From contig JANQEY010000199.1 of NCBI GenBank assembly GCA_028278125.1, forward strand, positions 5,087 to 69,086: DNA of 64,000 nucleotides, given 5' to 3'. Positions 9,968-17,856 of the stretch are shown in pieces; position 1 is the stretch's first letter; every line of letters begins with the position of its first letter. The notes under the pieces were generated by a model, which saw nothing but the letters and a program-made list of their open reading frames with translations, made no database searches and had not been told where the DNA came from. A program made the translations under genes and the position numbers. This stretch comes from a bacterium (lineage in GTDB: Bacteria > Electryoneota > Electryoneia > Electryoneales > Electryoneaceae).

Positions 9968-10117
9968 TATTCCTTAACGGTAAAAAATAGGAAACGAATC
10001 ATTGACATTATACACGGATTCAATATTGAACAATTTATCATCAAATCCAATACCACGAGTTAATTCCGGATATCTTTGGGATTATATTACCAACTCTGAA
10101 TTTAGCTGAAAGGAAAA

Positions 10118-10510
10118 ATGATGGAGCTTCAGAAAATTCCAACAAGTTCGCCGTTTGGAAAGATTTACGGGTATTCTCGTGCGGTTCGAAAAGGTCCATT
10201 TGTATATGTTTCCGGTACTATGGCAGCGAATGAAAAAGGAGAGAAGCAGGGTGAGAACTCTTATGAGGAATCTGTATATATCCTCGAAATAATTAAGAGG
10301 GCTTTGAATGAAGTCGGCGCAGCTTTGAATGATGTCGTAAGAACTCGGGTATATATCACAGATATTTCTACTGTTGAGCTAGTGGCAAAGGCTCATAGCG
10401 AGTTCTTCGGTACTGTTCAACCGGCTGCAACGCTAATTCAGATAACAAGTTTAATCTCACCCGGATTTACAGTTGAAATCGAAGCAGACGCGATTGTCTC
10501 AGATGAATAA
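10118..10510 (+). CDS. RidA/YjgF-family protein
   Basis: This 130-residue protein belongs to the Rid family, which hydrolyses reactive enamine/imine intermediates or has related roles. Family features include YSRAVRKGPFVYVSGT at about 18-33, DVVRTRVYITDI, and the C-terminal VEIEADAIV. The arginine corresponding to E. coli RidA Arg105 appears replaced in the stretch PAATLIQIT, so it may not be a canonical imine deaminase. The start is ATG 10118 (or ATG 10121) behind AGGAAAA. It is followed by the DUF374 gene after 58 bases. Confidence 0.85.
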   Translation: MMELQKIPTSSPFGKIYGYSRAVRKGPFVYVSGTMAANEKGEKQGENSYEESVYILEIIKRALNEVGAALNDVVRTRVYITDISTVELVAKAHSEFFGTVQPAATLIQITSLISPGFTVEIEADAIVSDE

Positions 10511-10568
10511 GAACGGTATACTGATGTTTCAATTCTAACGTGGGTCACATCATTTACAGCTTAAGTCG

Positions 10569-11276
10569 ATGAATATTCCGAACCAGTCAAAAACAATACC
10601 TGAACAACCGCAAGGCTGGATATTCGATAATCTGCCTGCATTAGTCGAGAAGGTATCTCCTCTGATAGTTAAGACTTGGGGGAGAACCTTAAAGATCAAG
10701 TTTAACGGCCTGGAGAATATCAGGAATGCACGAAAGGCTGGAGGGTTCCTTTTCGCCATGTGGCATGGGAATCTCCTGGTACCGATTTATTCACATCGAT
10801 ACCGGGGACTATATACACTGGTCAGCCCGGTCTGGGAGGGCGAACTGATCGCCAGCGGATTAAAAGGATTGGGCTATAACCTGGTAAGAGCCTCGAGTGG
10901 GTATGATCGTATTCACGGAATCAGGCAGAGTGTGAAGATTGTTCGCGATGGGAAACCACTGGTTATTATTATTGATGGGCCTGAGGGACCAAGAAGAGAG
11001 GTCAAGCAGGGTATTATTGCAATAGCGGCAATTTCAGGAAAACCGATCATCCCTGTCTATTCAACAGGTTCTCCGGGATTCAATCTGCCATCATGGGATA
11101 AACAGGAGATAGTTTTACCATTTTCAAAGTCGATAATCAATTTTGGTGTACCCATATATATTGAAAAACAGAAAGGATCATTTGACGTTCCTAAATGGCA
11201 GGAAGTTATTAAAAATAAAATGGGTGACCTTGAGATCAGCACCAATAAACTGTTGGAATCCTGGATGGATATATAG
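10569..11276 (+). CDS. DUF374 lysophospholipid acyltransferase-like protein
   Basis: This 235-residue protein matches the DUF374 branch of the LPLAT superfamily, thought to transfer acyl chains in lipid A or phospholipid synthesis at the inner membrane. The motif MWHGNLLVP near residue 64 supplies the HG of the block I His motif (with N in place of the usual fourth residue). The substrate-loop region is IIIDGPEGPRREVKQG near 136. There is no clear membrane-spanning segment, as is common in this family. The specific substrate is unknown. Confidence 0.8.
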   Translation: MNIPNQSKTIPEQPQGWIFDNLPALVEKVSPLIVKTWGRTLKIKFNGLENIRNARKAGGFLFAMWHGNLLVPIYSHRYRGLYTLVSPVWEGELIASGLKGLGYNLVRASSGYDRIHGIRQSVKIVRDGKPLVIIIDGPEGPRREVKQGIIAIAAISGKPIIPVYSTGSPGFNLPSWDKQEIVLPFSKSIINFGVPIYIEKQKGSFDVPKWQEVIKNKMGDLEISTNKLLESWMDI

Positions 11277-11319
11277 TTGGAGAATATGTTGGTTTTTCAC
11301 CGCATCTTTTTAGGGTGGC

Positions 11320-12225
11320 ATGAAAATGAAAGTTGAGCTCGAAGAATTTTTAAACCATATCAAACTTGAAAGGACTTTTAGTGATAATACTGTCCAGGCA
11401 TACAGGCGTGACCTGAAAAGATATATCGAGTATCTATCAGAAAATAATTTCCACGATTTCGATAAAATTGAGCGCGAGGATATTACCAGCTACCTGGGTT
11501 TGTTAAGAGATTTAGGGCTAGCAGGAAGTTCAGTTGCCAGGTCGATAAGCGCAATAAAGCATTTCCACAAGTTCCTCGTACGTGAAGACCTTGCTGATTC
11601 CAATCCCACGGAACTGATTAGATCCCCGCGAAGAACTCGTAAACTTCCAGAATATTTATCCCTGGAAGACGCTCAAACACTGGTGGAAGCTCCTGATACA
11701 AATTCGGCAACCGGTACAAGGGACAGGGCTATGATGGAGCTTCTCTGGGCGTGTGGTTTGAGAGTCACAGAACTTGTGACATTAAAACTAAGGGATGGTT
11801 TCTGGAAAGATGGCTTTATCAGGGTATTTGGTAAAGGTTCAAAGGAAAGGCTTGTTCCGGTGGGTGAGAGTGCTGTTTACTGGATAGAAGATCGGTATCT
11901 GAGAGATGGGATCAGGGCATCATTGGCTCGAGATTATGGTAAACATGATGAGTATATCTTCCTGTCAATTCGGGGGAGACCATTAACACGAGATGCCGTT
12001 TATAAAATTATCAGGAATTATGCCAGCCAGCTAAAGCTTAACACACACGTAACTCCCCATGTTTTTCGCCATACCTTCGCCACTCACCTGATCGATGCAG
12101 GGGCTGATTTGAGGGCAGTACAGGAGATGCTCGGTCATGCGGATATCTCAACTACACAGATATATACACATCTGGAGAGTGATTTTATCCGGGAAGTGCA
12201 CCAGCGTTTTCATCCTAGAGCTTAA
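11320..12225 (+). CDS. Tyrosine recombinase XerC/XerD
   Basis: This tyrosine recombinase probably resolves chromosome dimers at dif. The 301-residue protein has an N-terminal SAM-like core-binding domain (1-95) and a catalytic domain with the full catalytic set: R148 (GLRVTEL), K172 (GKGSKE), H247 and R250 (HVFRHTF), H273 (LGHA) and Y282. The length is typical of XerC/XerD rather than phage integrases. I cannot say which of XerC or XerD it is. ATG 11326 has better spacing to AGGGTGG (11312-11318) than ATG 11320. It is not next to the tmRNA insert. Confidence 0.92.
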   Translation: MKMKVELEEFLNHIKLERTFSDNTVQAYRRDLKRYIEYLSENNFHDFDKIEREDITSYLGLLRDLGLAGSSVARSISAIKHFHKFLVREDLADSNPTELIRSPRRTRKLPEYLSLEDAQTLVEAPDTNSATGTRDRAMMELLWACGLRVTELVTLKLRDGFWKDGFIRVFGKGSKERLVPVGESAVYWIEDRYLRDGIRASLARDYGKHDEYIFLSIRGRPLTRDAVYKIIRNYASQLKLNTHVTPHVFRHTFATHLIDAGADLRAVQEMLGHADISTTQIYTHLESDFIREVHQRFHPRA

Positions 12226-12453
12226 TATTTTACAGCCTTAATTATTCAGCAATAAATGAAGGTTTCCAATGGGAAGAATCAGATTGCTGAAAAAGTGAGC
12301 AAGCTTGTCATTCCAGACTTGATCTGGAATCCAGTGTCGTTCGTTATTATTGATATAGTATAAAAATATTAGATTCAATTTGGGCTGTTTTCTGTATTAC
12401 GAACTATCTCAATAGCCCAAGGCTTCCAATGGAAGCTTAAGAAAAGTTCGATT
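12226..12453. other. Convergent intergenic region with hairpins
   Basis: This 228-base stretch lies between convergent genes. It contains hairpin TTCCAGA-N5-TCTGGAA (12311-12329), a distant inverted pair TTGGGCT/AGCCCAA (12380-12386, 12414-12420), and GCTTCC-AAT-GGAAGC (12422-12436). None has a strong T-tract, so termination is only possible. Confidence 0.5.
12311..12329. repeat. Small palindrome resembling dispersed REP-like elements
   Basis: Perfect seven-base stem TTCCAGA / TCTGGAA with loop CTTGA, in the context TCATTCC...GGAATCCAG. That wording is typical of dispersed intergenic repeats in many bacteria. Only one copy is seen here, so the repeat status is a guess. Confidence 0.35.
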
Positions 12454-14547
12454 CTATTTTATTAACACAATCCGCTTCATATCCGACCAGTTTTCCGCTG
12501 AAACATTCACATAATAAACTCCGGTCGCGAAATCTTTCGCATTCCAGTGAAGATTGTGCACGCCTGCCTGTAATTGTTTTGACCCAGACTGCCTGATTCT
12601 ACGGCCAATTGAGTTATAAATTTCAACGTCGACCGCGCTGGAAAAAGGAAGGTGCAGTGTCAGGGAGATCTCCGAGTTGAAAGGATTCGGAAATGCCTCA
12701 AACTTAAAATCCCCAGGTATCACGGATATCTCATTTACCGATGTTAATCCTTCGATTTCCCAGGTTATATCATCCTGTAACAGAAATGTATCAGCTGCTA
12801 CACCCTGGATTGTAATATTGACCGCGTCCGTTTGTATTGTATAGTCAAATTCCTGCTGTTCTACAACCCAATCACCCTGTTCGTCGGATATGTTGTAAAA
12901 ATAATTAATTGGTCCCATCTCCGGATCTTCAGCGATCATTGAAAAGTTAATCTGGGTTCCAACGGGTTCAGATATCTGCGGTTCTTCAGGCAGATGTGTA
13001 CCAATCTCTGGTGCCTGGTTGATAACTGTTACATACCAATGGACTGAGACTGAATTTTCTGCGTCATCAGTAACAGTTCCCACAACTTCCCAATCGAATC
13101 CATTTTCGAAAACGATATTGGCCGTGGAATCATTGGAAACAGTTTCACCATTTATAGTGAACTCATATGTCAATGTTGAATCACCTTCAGGATCATCCGC
13201 AGTTATCGTGAATTGCCGTTCATCACCCCATAAAACATCCAGAAGAGTATCCTGGGGCTCAAATGAAATAATTACAGGTGGTTCGTTGGCTTCCGGATCC
13301 CAGAGGGGAAGGTAGGTAACCTCTCCCAGAGTGCCATCATCAGGATTATGGAATATTCCATCCTCTACGTCATCGACATCAGTACTTCCCCACCAGTTGT
13401 TCTGGGCTAAAGCCGGGTCGGGTGAATTATTGTAAAAGTTGTAAACTTCGTCATTGTTACCATTATCATAGAGAAAATTACGTCCCTGCTCGTCTTCAAT
13501 TTCAGATTCATTATCTCCCAGCAGGATTGTACCGGGATCGTTCGGAGGATAAACCGTAATTCCCCAGTGATTACCTGTTATGGTATTTCTTGCTGCTGTT
13601 ACATGTGCCCCGTATTGAACTGTAATCCCCGATCCGCTGACCATTGGATTCGGATGGATATTGTTGTTAAGGAATTCGCTGTCTGTTACAAGGACTTCAA
13701 CTCCATCACCATTTGCTATCATCCCATAACTCAAGTTCTCGACTGTAGTCCTGCGGATGGTAACATCAGCGCCTGTTCCGAGAAAGTTCCAGATAGAAAT
13801 TCCACCATGGGGATCGCCAACTTCTCCGCTGATATGGCAGTCTTCAATCAAAGCTGTATTGAATCCCTGTGTTCCAATACTGATGGGATTTTTCGGGCTT
13901 GTCCCTTCGAGATTACAATTCAAAAAAGTGCAGTTTCGCAAGGTCAGATTTGCGTCAAGGTTTATTTCAACAGTCCATTGATGATTATCATGGAAAAGAC
14001 AATTTTCAACAGTCCCGCTGCCACCGAGCGTATTAACTGCATAACGATCCCAGTTTGTAATTCGGCAACCATTCATGTCGATTGAACCATCTGAGACTTT
14101 CACCGCTGAACGTCCCCCGATATCTCCTGTATAACCGCCACCTTCGTAAATTACCTGGGTTAGGATCGCTTCACCACCCTCTTCAACTTTAATTCCACCT
14201 GGTCCATCAACCTCGTCACCCGAAAGAATTACCGAATCTACTAAGACTGAATCCAGAGAACCGACAATCAGCATACCGTAAACCAGGAAATCCGGATCAT
14301 CATCATGCGATGAATAAAAATCATCATCTATTAAAACAGTATCTGATTCCGAAATTTCCAGTTCTTCCGTACTCTCGTAACGATTGGCGTCGAAACTCCA
14401 GGTGATAATGCCATCTGAATTGTTCACCAGGCTGTCCGCGTTCCAGAAAACACCTGTACCGGGTGTAGTAAATGCGAATAGGCAGTTGGTAAAAACGATA
14501 TGCAGCACAAGGAGAATTAAGGAACGAAAACCGTTTTTATAATCCAT
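12454..14547 (-). CDS. Secreted right-handed beta-helix protein with type IX sorting domain
   Basis: This 697-residue exported protein has a signal peptide in the first 27 residues. A parallel beta-helix region runs from about 105 to 390, with repeated short strands of the VENCLFHDN and LRNCTFLNC type. Ig-like or cadherin-like modules follow (about 420-580), then a type IX sorting domain starting FPNPFNSEI near 620. No catalytic motif was recognised, so it could be an adhesin or a polysaccharide-acting protein. The start is ATG 14547 behind AAAGGA. It is divergent from the HypE-like gene. Confidence 0.85.
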   Translation of the reverse strand: MDYKNGFRSLILLVLHIVFTNCLFAFTTPGTGVFWNADSLVNNSDGIITWSFDANRYESTEELEISESDTVLIDDDFYSSHDDDPDFLVYGMLIVGSLDSVLVDSVILSGDEVDGPGGIKVEEGGEAILTQVIYEGGGYTGDIGGRSAVKVSDGSIDMNGCRITNWDRYAVNTLGGSGTVENCLFHDNHQWTVEINLDANLTLRNCTFLNCNLEGTSPKNPISIGTQGFNTALIEDCHISGEVGDPHGGISIWNFLGTGADVTIRRTTVENLSYGMIANGDGVEVLVTDSEFLNNNIHPNPMVSGSGITVQYGAHVTAARNTITGNHWGITVYPPNDPGTILLGDNESEIEDEQGRNFLYDNGNNDEVYNFYNNSPDPALAQNNWWGSTDVDDVEDGIFHNPDDGTLGEVTYLPLWDPEANEPPVIISFEPQDTLLDVLWGDERQFTITADDPEGDSTLTYEFTINGETVSNDSTANIVFENGFDWEVVGTVTDDAENSVSVHWYVTVINQAPEIGTHLPEEPQISEPVGTQINFSMIAEDPEMGPINYFYNISDEQGDWVVEQQEFDYTIQTDAVNITIQGVAADTFLLQDDITWEIEGLTSVNEISVIPGDFKFEAFPNPFNSEISLTLHLPFSSAVDVEIYNSIGRRIRQSGSKQLQAGVHNLHWNAKDFATGVYYVNVSAENWSDMKRIVLIK

Positions 14548-14679
14548 GATCTAATCCTTTAAAGTGAGTATGATTTGACAATTAACTTTGCTTAAAATAC
14601 CGAATGTTACGCTGTCCGGCAATAATTTGCCTGAGCCGCATCCTGTGGAAATGTTTTCACCCTCTTTGTACATTCAAAT

Positions 14680-15684
14680 ATGGTTAATCGAATTGGTATT
14701 CGTCACGCTGGTGGAGGGAAACAGGCAAAAAAACTGCTGAATGATATTTTCCTCTCAAAATTCAGATCCATTTCTTTGCAAAAATTAACTGACGCGACTG
14801 TGGTCTCTCTTCCTTCAAACGGTAGAATGGCAATTACGGCGCAGTGTTGCGATGTTAATCCTCCCTTTTTTCCCGGTGGTGATATTGGACGGCTGACAGT
14901 TTTCAGGGCTGTAAACAATCTTGTTGTACAGGGTGCATCACCACGCTATGCCGCTGTTTCATTTATTATCCATGATGGATTCTTGGTTGAGGATCTCGAA
15001 AAAATTGTATCATCAATCGCCTACGCTGCATCCCAGGCGACAATTGAAATAGTTGCCGGGGATACCAGGATCATTGAGAACAGCGGACAACAGGGTATCT
15101 ATATCAACGTAACGGCAATTGGGATTGTAACTGATGAGACTGATCCCCTGAAGAGAAAGATCATGGAAGGGGACCTGGTTATTGTCAACAACTACCTGGC
15201 GGAACATGGTTCAGCAGTTCACGTAGCGAGACGGGGAGATGCAAGCCAAAACCTGGAGAGCGATCTACGGTCGCTGCATCAACTTGCGCGTATATCCATG
15301 GGTTTTAAAGGTGTAAGAAGGTTAAAAGATGTGAGCAGAGGTGGACTGGCCGGTGCCCTGATAAACATTGCCGAACAGAACCGTGTGAACCTGGAAATCG
15401 GTAAAAAACTATTGCCTGTCAGGCGTGAGGTGAAGAGATATTGCATGTCGAATGGAATCGATCCGCTTTATGTCCCTTCAGCCGGTGTGTTGATAACAAT
15501 TGCCGAGCCTTCAGTCTCTGAAGATTTACTGTTTGAATGGAAACGGGTAAAGGGTGGCGAGAACGCCTCGATTATCGGTATGGTAAAAGCATTGCCCCAA
15601 TGCGAGGTTACCCTGCGAGAGAGTGAGAAAAGGAAATCGAAATTAGAACTGAAGAACATGCCCGATTTTATCCAGGTTGGATAA
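14680..15684 (+). CDS. HypE-like AIR synthase-related protein lacking the C-terminal cysteine
   Basis: HypE makes the cyanide ligand of NiFe hydrogenases from a carbamoyl group carried on its C-terminal cysteine. This 334-residue protein follows the HypE/AIR-synthase fold: a glycine motif near the start (RHAGGGKQ), FFPGGDIGRLTVFRAVNNL near 63-81 and GDTRIIENSG near 127. The C-terminus ends MPDFIQVG, with no cysteine like the usual PRIC ending. No hydrogenase or other hyp gene is nearby. It could be a HypE paralogue with another ATP-dependent role. The start is ATG 14680, without a strong Shine-Dalgarno sequence. Confidence 0.75.
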   Translation: MVNRIGIRHAGGGKQAKKLLNDIFLSKFRSISLQKLTDATVVSLPSNGRMAITAQCCDVNPPFFPGGDIGRLTVFRAVNNLVVQGASPRYAAVSFIIHDGFLVEDLEKIVSSIAYAASQATIEIVAGDTRIIENSGQQGIYINVTAIGIVTDETDPLKRKIMEGDLVIVNNYLAEHGSAVHVARRGDASQNLESDLRSLHQLARISMGFKGVRRLKDVSRGGLAGALINIAEQNRVNLEIGKKLLPVRREVKRYCMSNGIDPLYVPSAGVLITIAEPSVSEDLLFEWKRVKGGENASIIGMVKALPQCEVTLRESEKRKSKLELKNMPDFIQVG

Positions 15685-15829
15685 TCCTTGAAGTTTCGCC
15701 TTCCTCTAAAGACATTCAATATAATATGTTTTGATCACGACTTACTTTTTTGTATGTTTGTTCGTTATAAAAGTAGACTTTTAAATCGATTATTGATACG
15801 GGACCATAAAACCTGCAGGGAGGATTTAC

Positions 15830-16285
15830 ATGACCCAGTATAAGGATGCTATTGACGCAAAAAAGAGAAGAAATACATACCTGATAATAGCTGCAGTTAT
15901 AGTTTTATTTATTGTTACAGTACTTGTAATGAAAGCTGTGTTCCAGAGTGACCTAGACCATCTTCGCGCGGCAGAAGCTAAATTAGCGATGCAGGATATC
16001 TGGGTTGCTGCTAATAAATATGAATTCCAACAGGGTGAGTGGCCGTTTAACCTTCATGATTTAGAAGAGGTCGGCTTGTGGAATGTAAACGAAATTGACG
16101 ACAAGGTTTACAACGAATGGACATTCTATCTGCTGGGATCAAAAACCATTCGCGCAATTTCTACATATGAAATGCCCGGTGGTAAAGGAATGATTGTTAA
16201 TTACAGCATTACTACCGATATGTTTTCAGGCTACGGCTGCCCTGAAGAGGGAGAACTGGGTAATTTCGAAGAGCTGCTTGAATAA
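15830..16285 (+). CDS. Small single-pass membrane protein, pseudopilin-like periplasmic part
   Basis: The family is not recognised. The 151-residue protein has a short charged N-terminus and one transmembrane helix (about 17-39). The extracytoplasmic domain opens with a helix (LRAAEAKLAMQDIWVAANKY), then GEWPFNLHDLEEVG, a layout resembling the globular part of type II secretion pseudopilins. The conserved prepilin cleavage motif is absent, so this is structural resemblance only. The start is ATG behind AGGGAGG. A strong terminator follows, so the gene ends its own transcript. Confidence 0.6.
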   Translation: MTQYKDAIDAKKRRNTYLIIAAVIVLFIVTVLVMKAVFQSDLDHLRAAEAKLAMQDIWVAANKYEFQQGEWPFNLHDLEEVGLWNVNEIDDKVYNEWTFYLLGSKTIRAISTYEMPGGKGMIVNYSITTDMFSGYGCPEEGELGNFEELLE

Positions 16286-16316
16286 AACTAAGACTGGATA
16301 AGAATATTTAAGTTTT

Positions 16317-16350
16317 AAACGGGATATCGCTTAGGAGCGATATCCCGTTT
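16317..16350 (+). terminator. Rho-independent terminator
   Basis: Fifteen-base-pair perfect stem AAACGGGATATCGCT / AGCGATATCCCGTTT with loop TAGG, followed by T-rich sequence. It lies 31 bases after the stop at 16285. Confidence 0.92.
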
Positions 16351-16420
16351 TATCATGAAAACATAATATCCGGAAATGAATCTAAACTTAAATGGAAACT
16401 GGATAACAAATGAGTGAGCT

Positions 16421-16627
16421 ATGAATCAGAGAATTGATAAAGATATGGACCTGGAAGATGTTGCATCAAACATTCCCAAGGCTATTGGTTTATTGACCAG
16501 GAAAGGAATTGTCTGCATTCAGTGTGGGACACCACTCTGGATGACAGTGGAAGAGGCTGTTAAGAGTGCCGGCTACAAGGATGTAGATTCTATAATTGAG
16601 GAAATCAACCGGTCACTGGAAGACTAG
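16421..16627 (+). CDS. DUF1858 domain-containing small protein
   Basis: The 68-residue product matches the DUF1858 family of small proteins: a helix (LEDVASNIPKAIGLLTRKGI), then a CxxC pair (CIQCG) and a helical C-terminus (DVDSIIEEIN). Members often carry a redox or metal-binding CxxC and are linked to hybrid-cluster proteins or sulfur metabolism; the specific role here is unknown. A weak ribosome site GAGTGAG precedes ATG 16421. It sits alone between a terminator and the iron-regulated unit. Confidence 0.72.
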   Translation: MNQRIDKDMDLEDVASNIPKAIGLLTRKGIVCIQCGTPLWMTVEEAVKSAGYKDVDSIIEEINRSLED

Positions 16628-16813
16628 GTTTTCATTGATAAGACTCTATATTATTACGCATTGTATTTGTTTGATCTTCATTATTCCTTTAAGAGAAGTA
16701 TACTTTGTTCCCCATTTCACATTCCTAAGCTATAATTATTAATTGTTTGTAACTAACTATTCGAACTCCAAGGCTTAAAAGATTTTATTGCTTCCTCTGA
16801 CAATAGTATCTAC

Positions 16814-16832
16814 CTTTATTAGGTAAACCTAC
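16814..16832 (+). promoter_or_regulatory. DtxR-type operator for the feo unit
   Basis: Contains TAGG-TAAA-CCTA (16820-16831), a near-perfect palindrome with the same TAGG-N4-CCTA core as at 6069. The 19-base frame matches the DtxR consensus at about 12 positions by eye. It ends about 14 bases before the start of the DtxR-FeoA gene, a classic position for autorepression. Confidence 0.65.
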
Positions 16833-16845
16833 CAGCGAGGGATTA

Positions 16846-17856
16846 ATGAAAGTAGGCACTCTTTCAGAGAGTCTTGAGGACTACCTGGAAATTATTTTCC
16901 GGCTCCTGTTATCAAATAAGGTAGCCAGAGTGCGTGATATTGCCAGGGCGAAAGATGTTAAAACATCCAGTGTAACATCTGCCATGCAGAGGCTTGCCAA
17001 GGAAGGCCTTGTTGACTACCAGGCAAGGGAGTATGTAGATCTTACGGATAAAGGCCGTGAGCTGGCTTTCAGGTTGAACCAGCGGCATGATTTCCTTAAG
17101 AAGTTTTTCGTTGAATTTCTCCAGGTAGATCCTGAAGTAGCCGAAGAAGATGCATGTTCAGTAGAACACTCAATCAGCATTGATACACTCGACCGGCTTA
17201 CATCTTTCAGCGAGTTTATGACCTACTGTCCCAAAGTTGACATAAACCTGATAACGGATTTCCGGGATTACTGGCTGGCACAATCGGAGTTGGATCGTGG
17301 CGATTTTGTCCAGGAATACGGATTGTGGCAAAAAAAGGAAGAGTTGATTGAAAAGTTTGGAGTCTGTTCACTGACTGATCTTAAACCGGGAGAGGGTGGT
17401 GTTGTCGCCCGGATTGTCGCGAATCCCGATGACCGAAAAAAAATGATCCAGAGTGGATTTTTACCTGCATCTAGAATAAAAGTTCTGCAAAAACAGAATG
17501 GTAAAATACAAGTGGATTTATCAGGAATTGAAAAGGAATTAACAGCTAAGGAAGCCAAATCTGTATATGTCTGGGCTGACCAGGAAACTCTGGACAAAGT
17601 TATTTCGAATGTGGAACTGCAGGATCAACTGTTGGCTGACCTTGATCCGGGAAAAAGATTCAGGATCAAAAAAGTTGTCGCCAAAGGTGAAATCAGGCAG
17701 CGGTTAATCGACATGGGATTTATTAAGGGTGCTGAAGGGAAATTGATTCGAGAAGCCCTCCTGCGTGATCCGATTGAGCTTGAGATGGAAGGATATTTTC
17801 TTTCTCTTCGTCGAGCAGAAGCACGAGATATAATCGTTGAGGAAATAAATGGTTGA
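16846..17856 (+). CDS. DtxR-family regulator fused to two FeoA domains
   Basis: Iron-responsive regulator of 336 residues. It has an N-terminal winged helix (about 8-70) and a metal and dimerisation domain with C104-x2-E107-H108 (ACSVEH), the iron-type ligand set. Two FeoA/SH3-like domains follow at about 175-245 (LTDLKPGEGGVVARIV) and 263-333 (LADLDPGKRFRIKKVV). FeoA normally is a small cytosolic partner of FeoB. The gene overlaps feoB by eight bases, so regulator and transporter are co-translated. GAGGG upstream supports ATG 16846. The tandem FeoA arrangement is less common than one domain. Confidence 0.9.
   Translation: MKVGTLSESLEDYLEIIFRLLLSNKVARVRDIARAKDVKTSSVTSAMQRLAKEGLVDYQAREYVDLTDKGRELAFRLNQRHDFLKKFFVEFLQVDPEVAEEDACSVEHSISIDTLDRLTSFSEFMTYCPKVDINLITDFRDYWLAQSELDRGDFVQEYGLWQKKEELIEKFGVCSLTDLKPGEGGVVARIVANPDDRKKMIQSGFLPASRIKVLQKQNGKIQVDLSGIEKELTAKEAKSVYVWADQETLDKVISNVELQDQLLADLDPGKRFRIKKVVAKGEIRQRLIDMGFIKGAEGKLIREALLRDPIELEMEGYFLSLRRAEARDIIVEEING

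Noticed and set aside
12311..12329. CRISPR repeat
   Set aside because: Single palindrome with no spaced copies.
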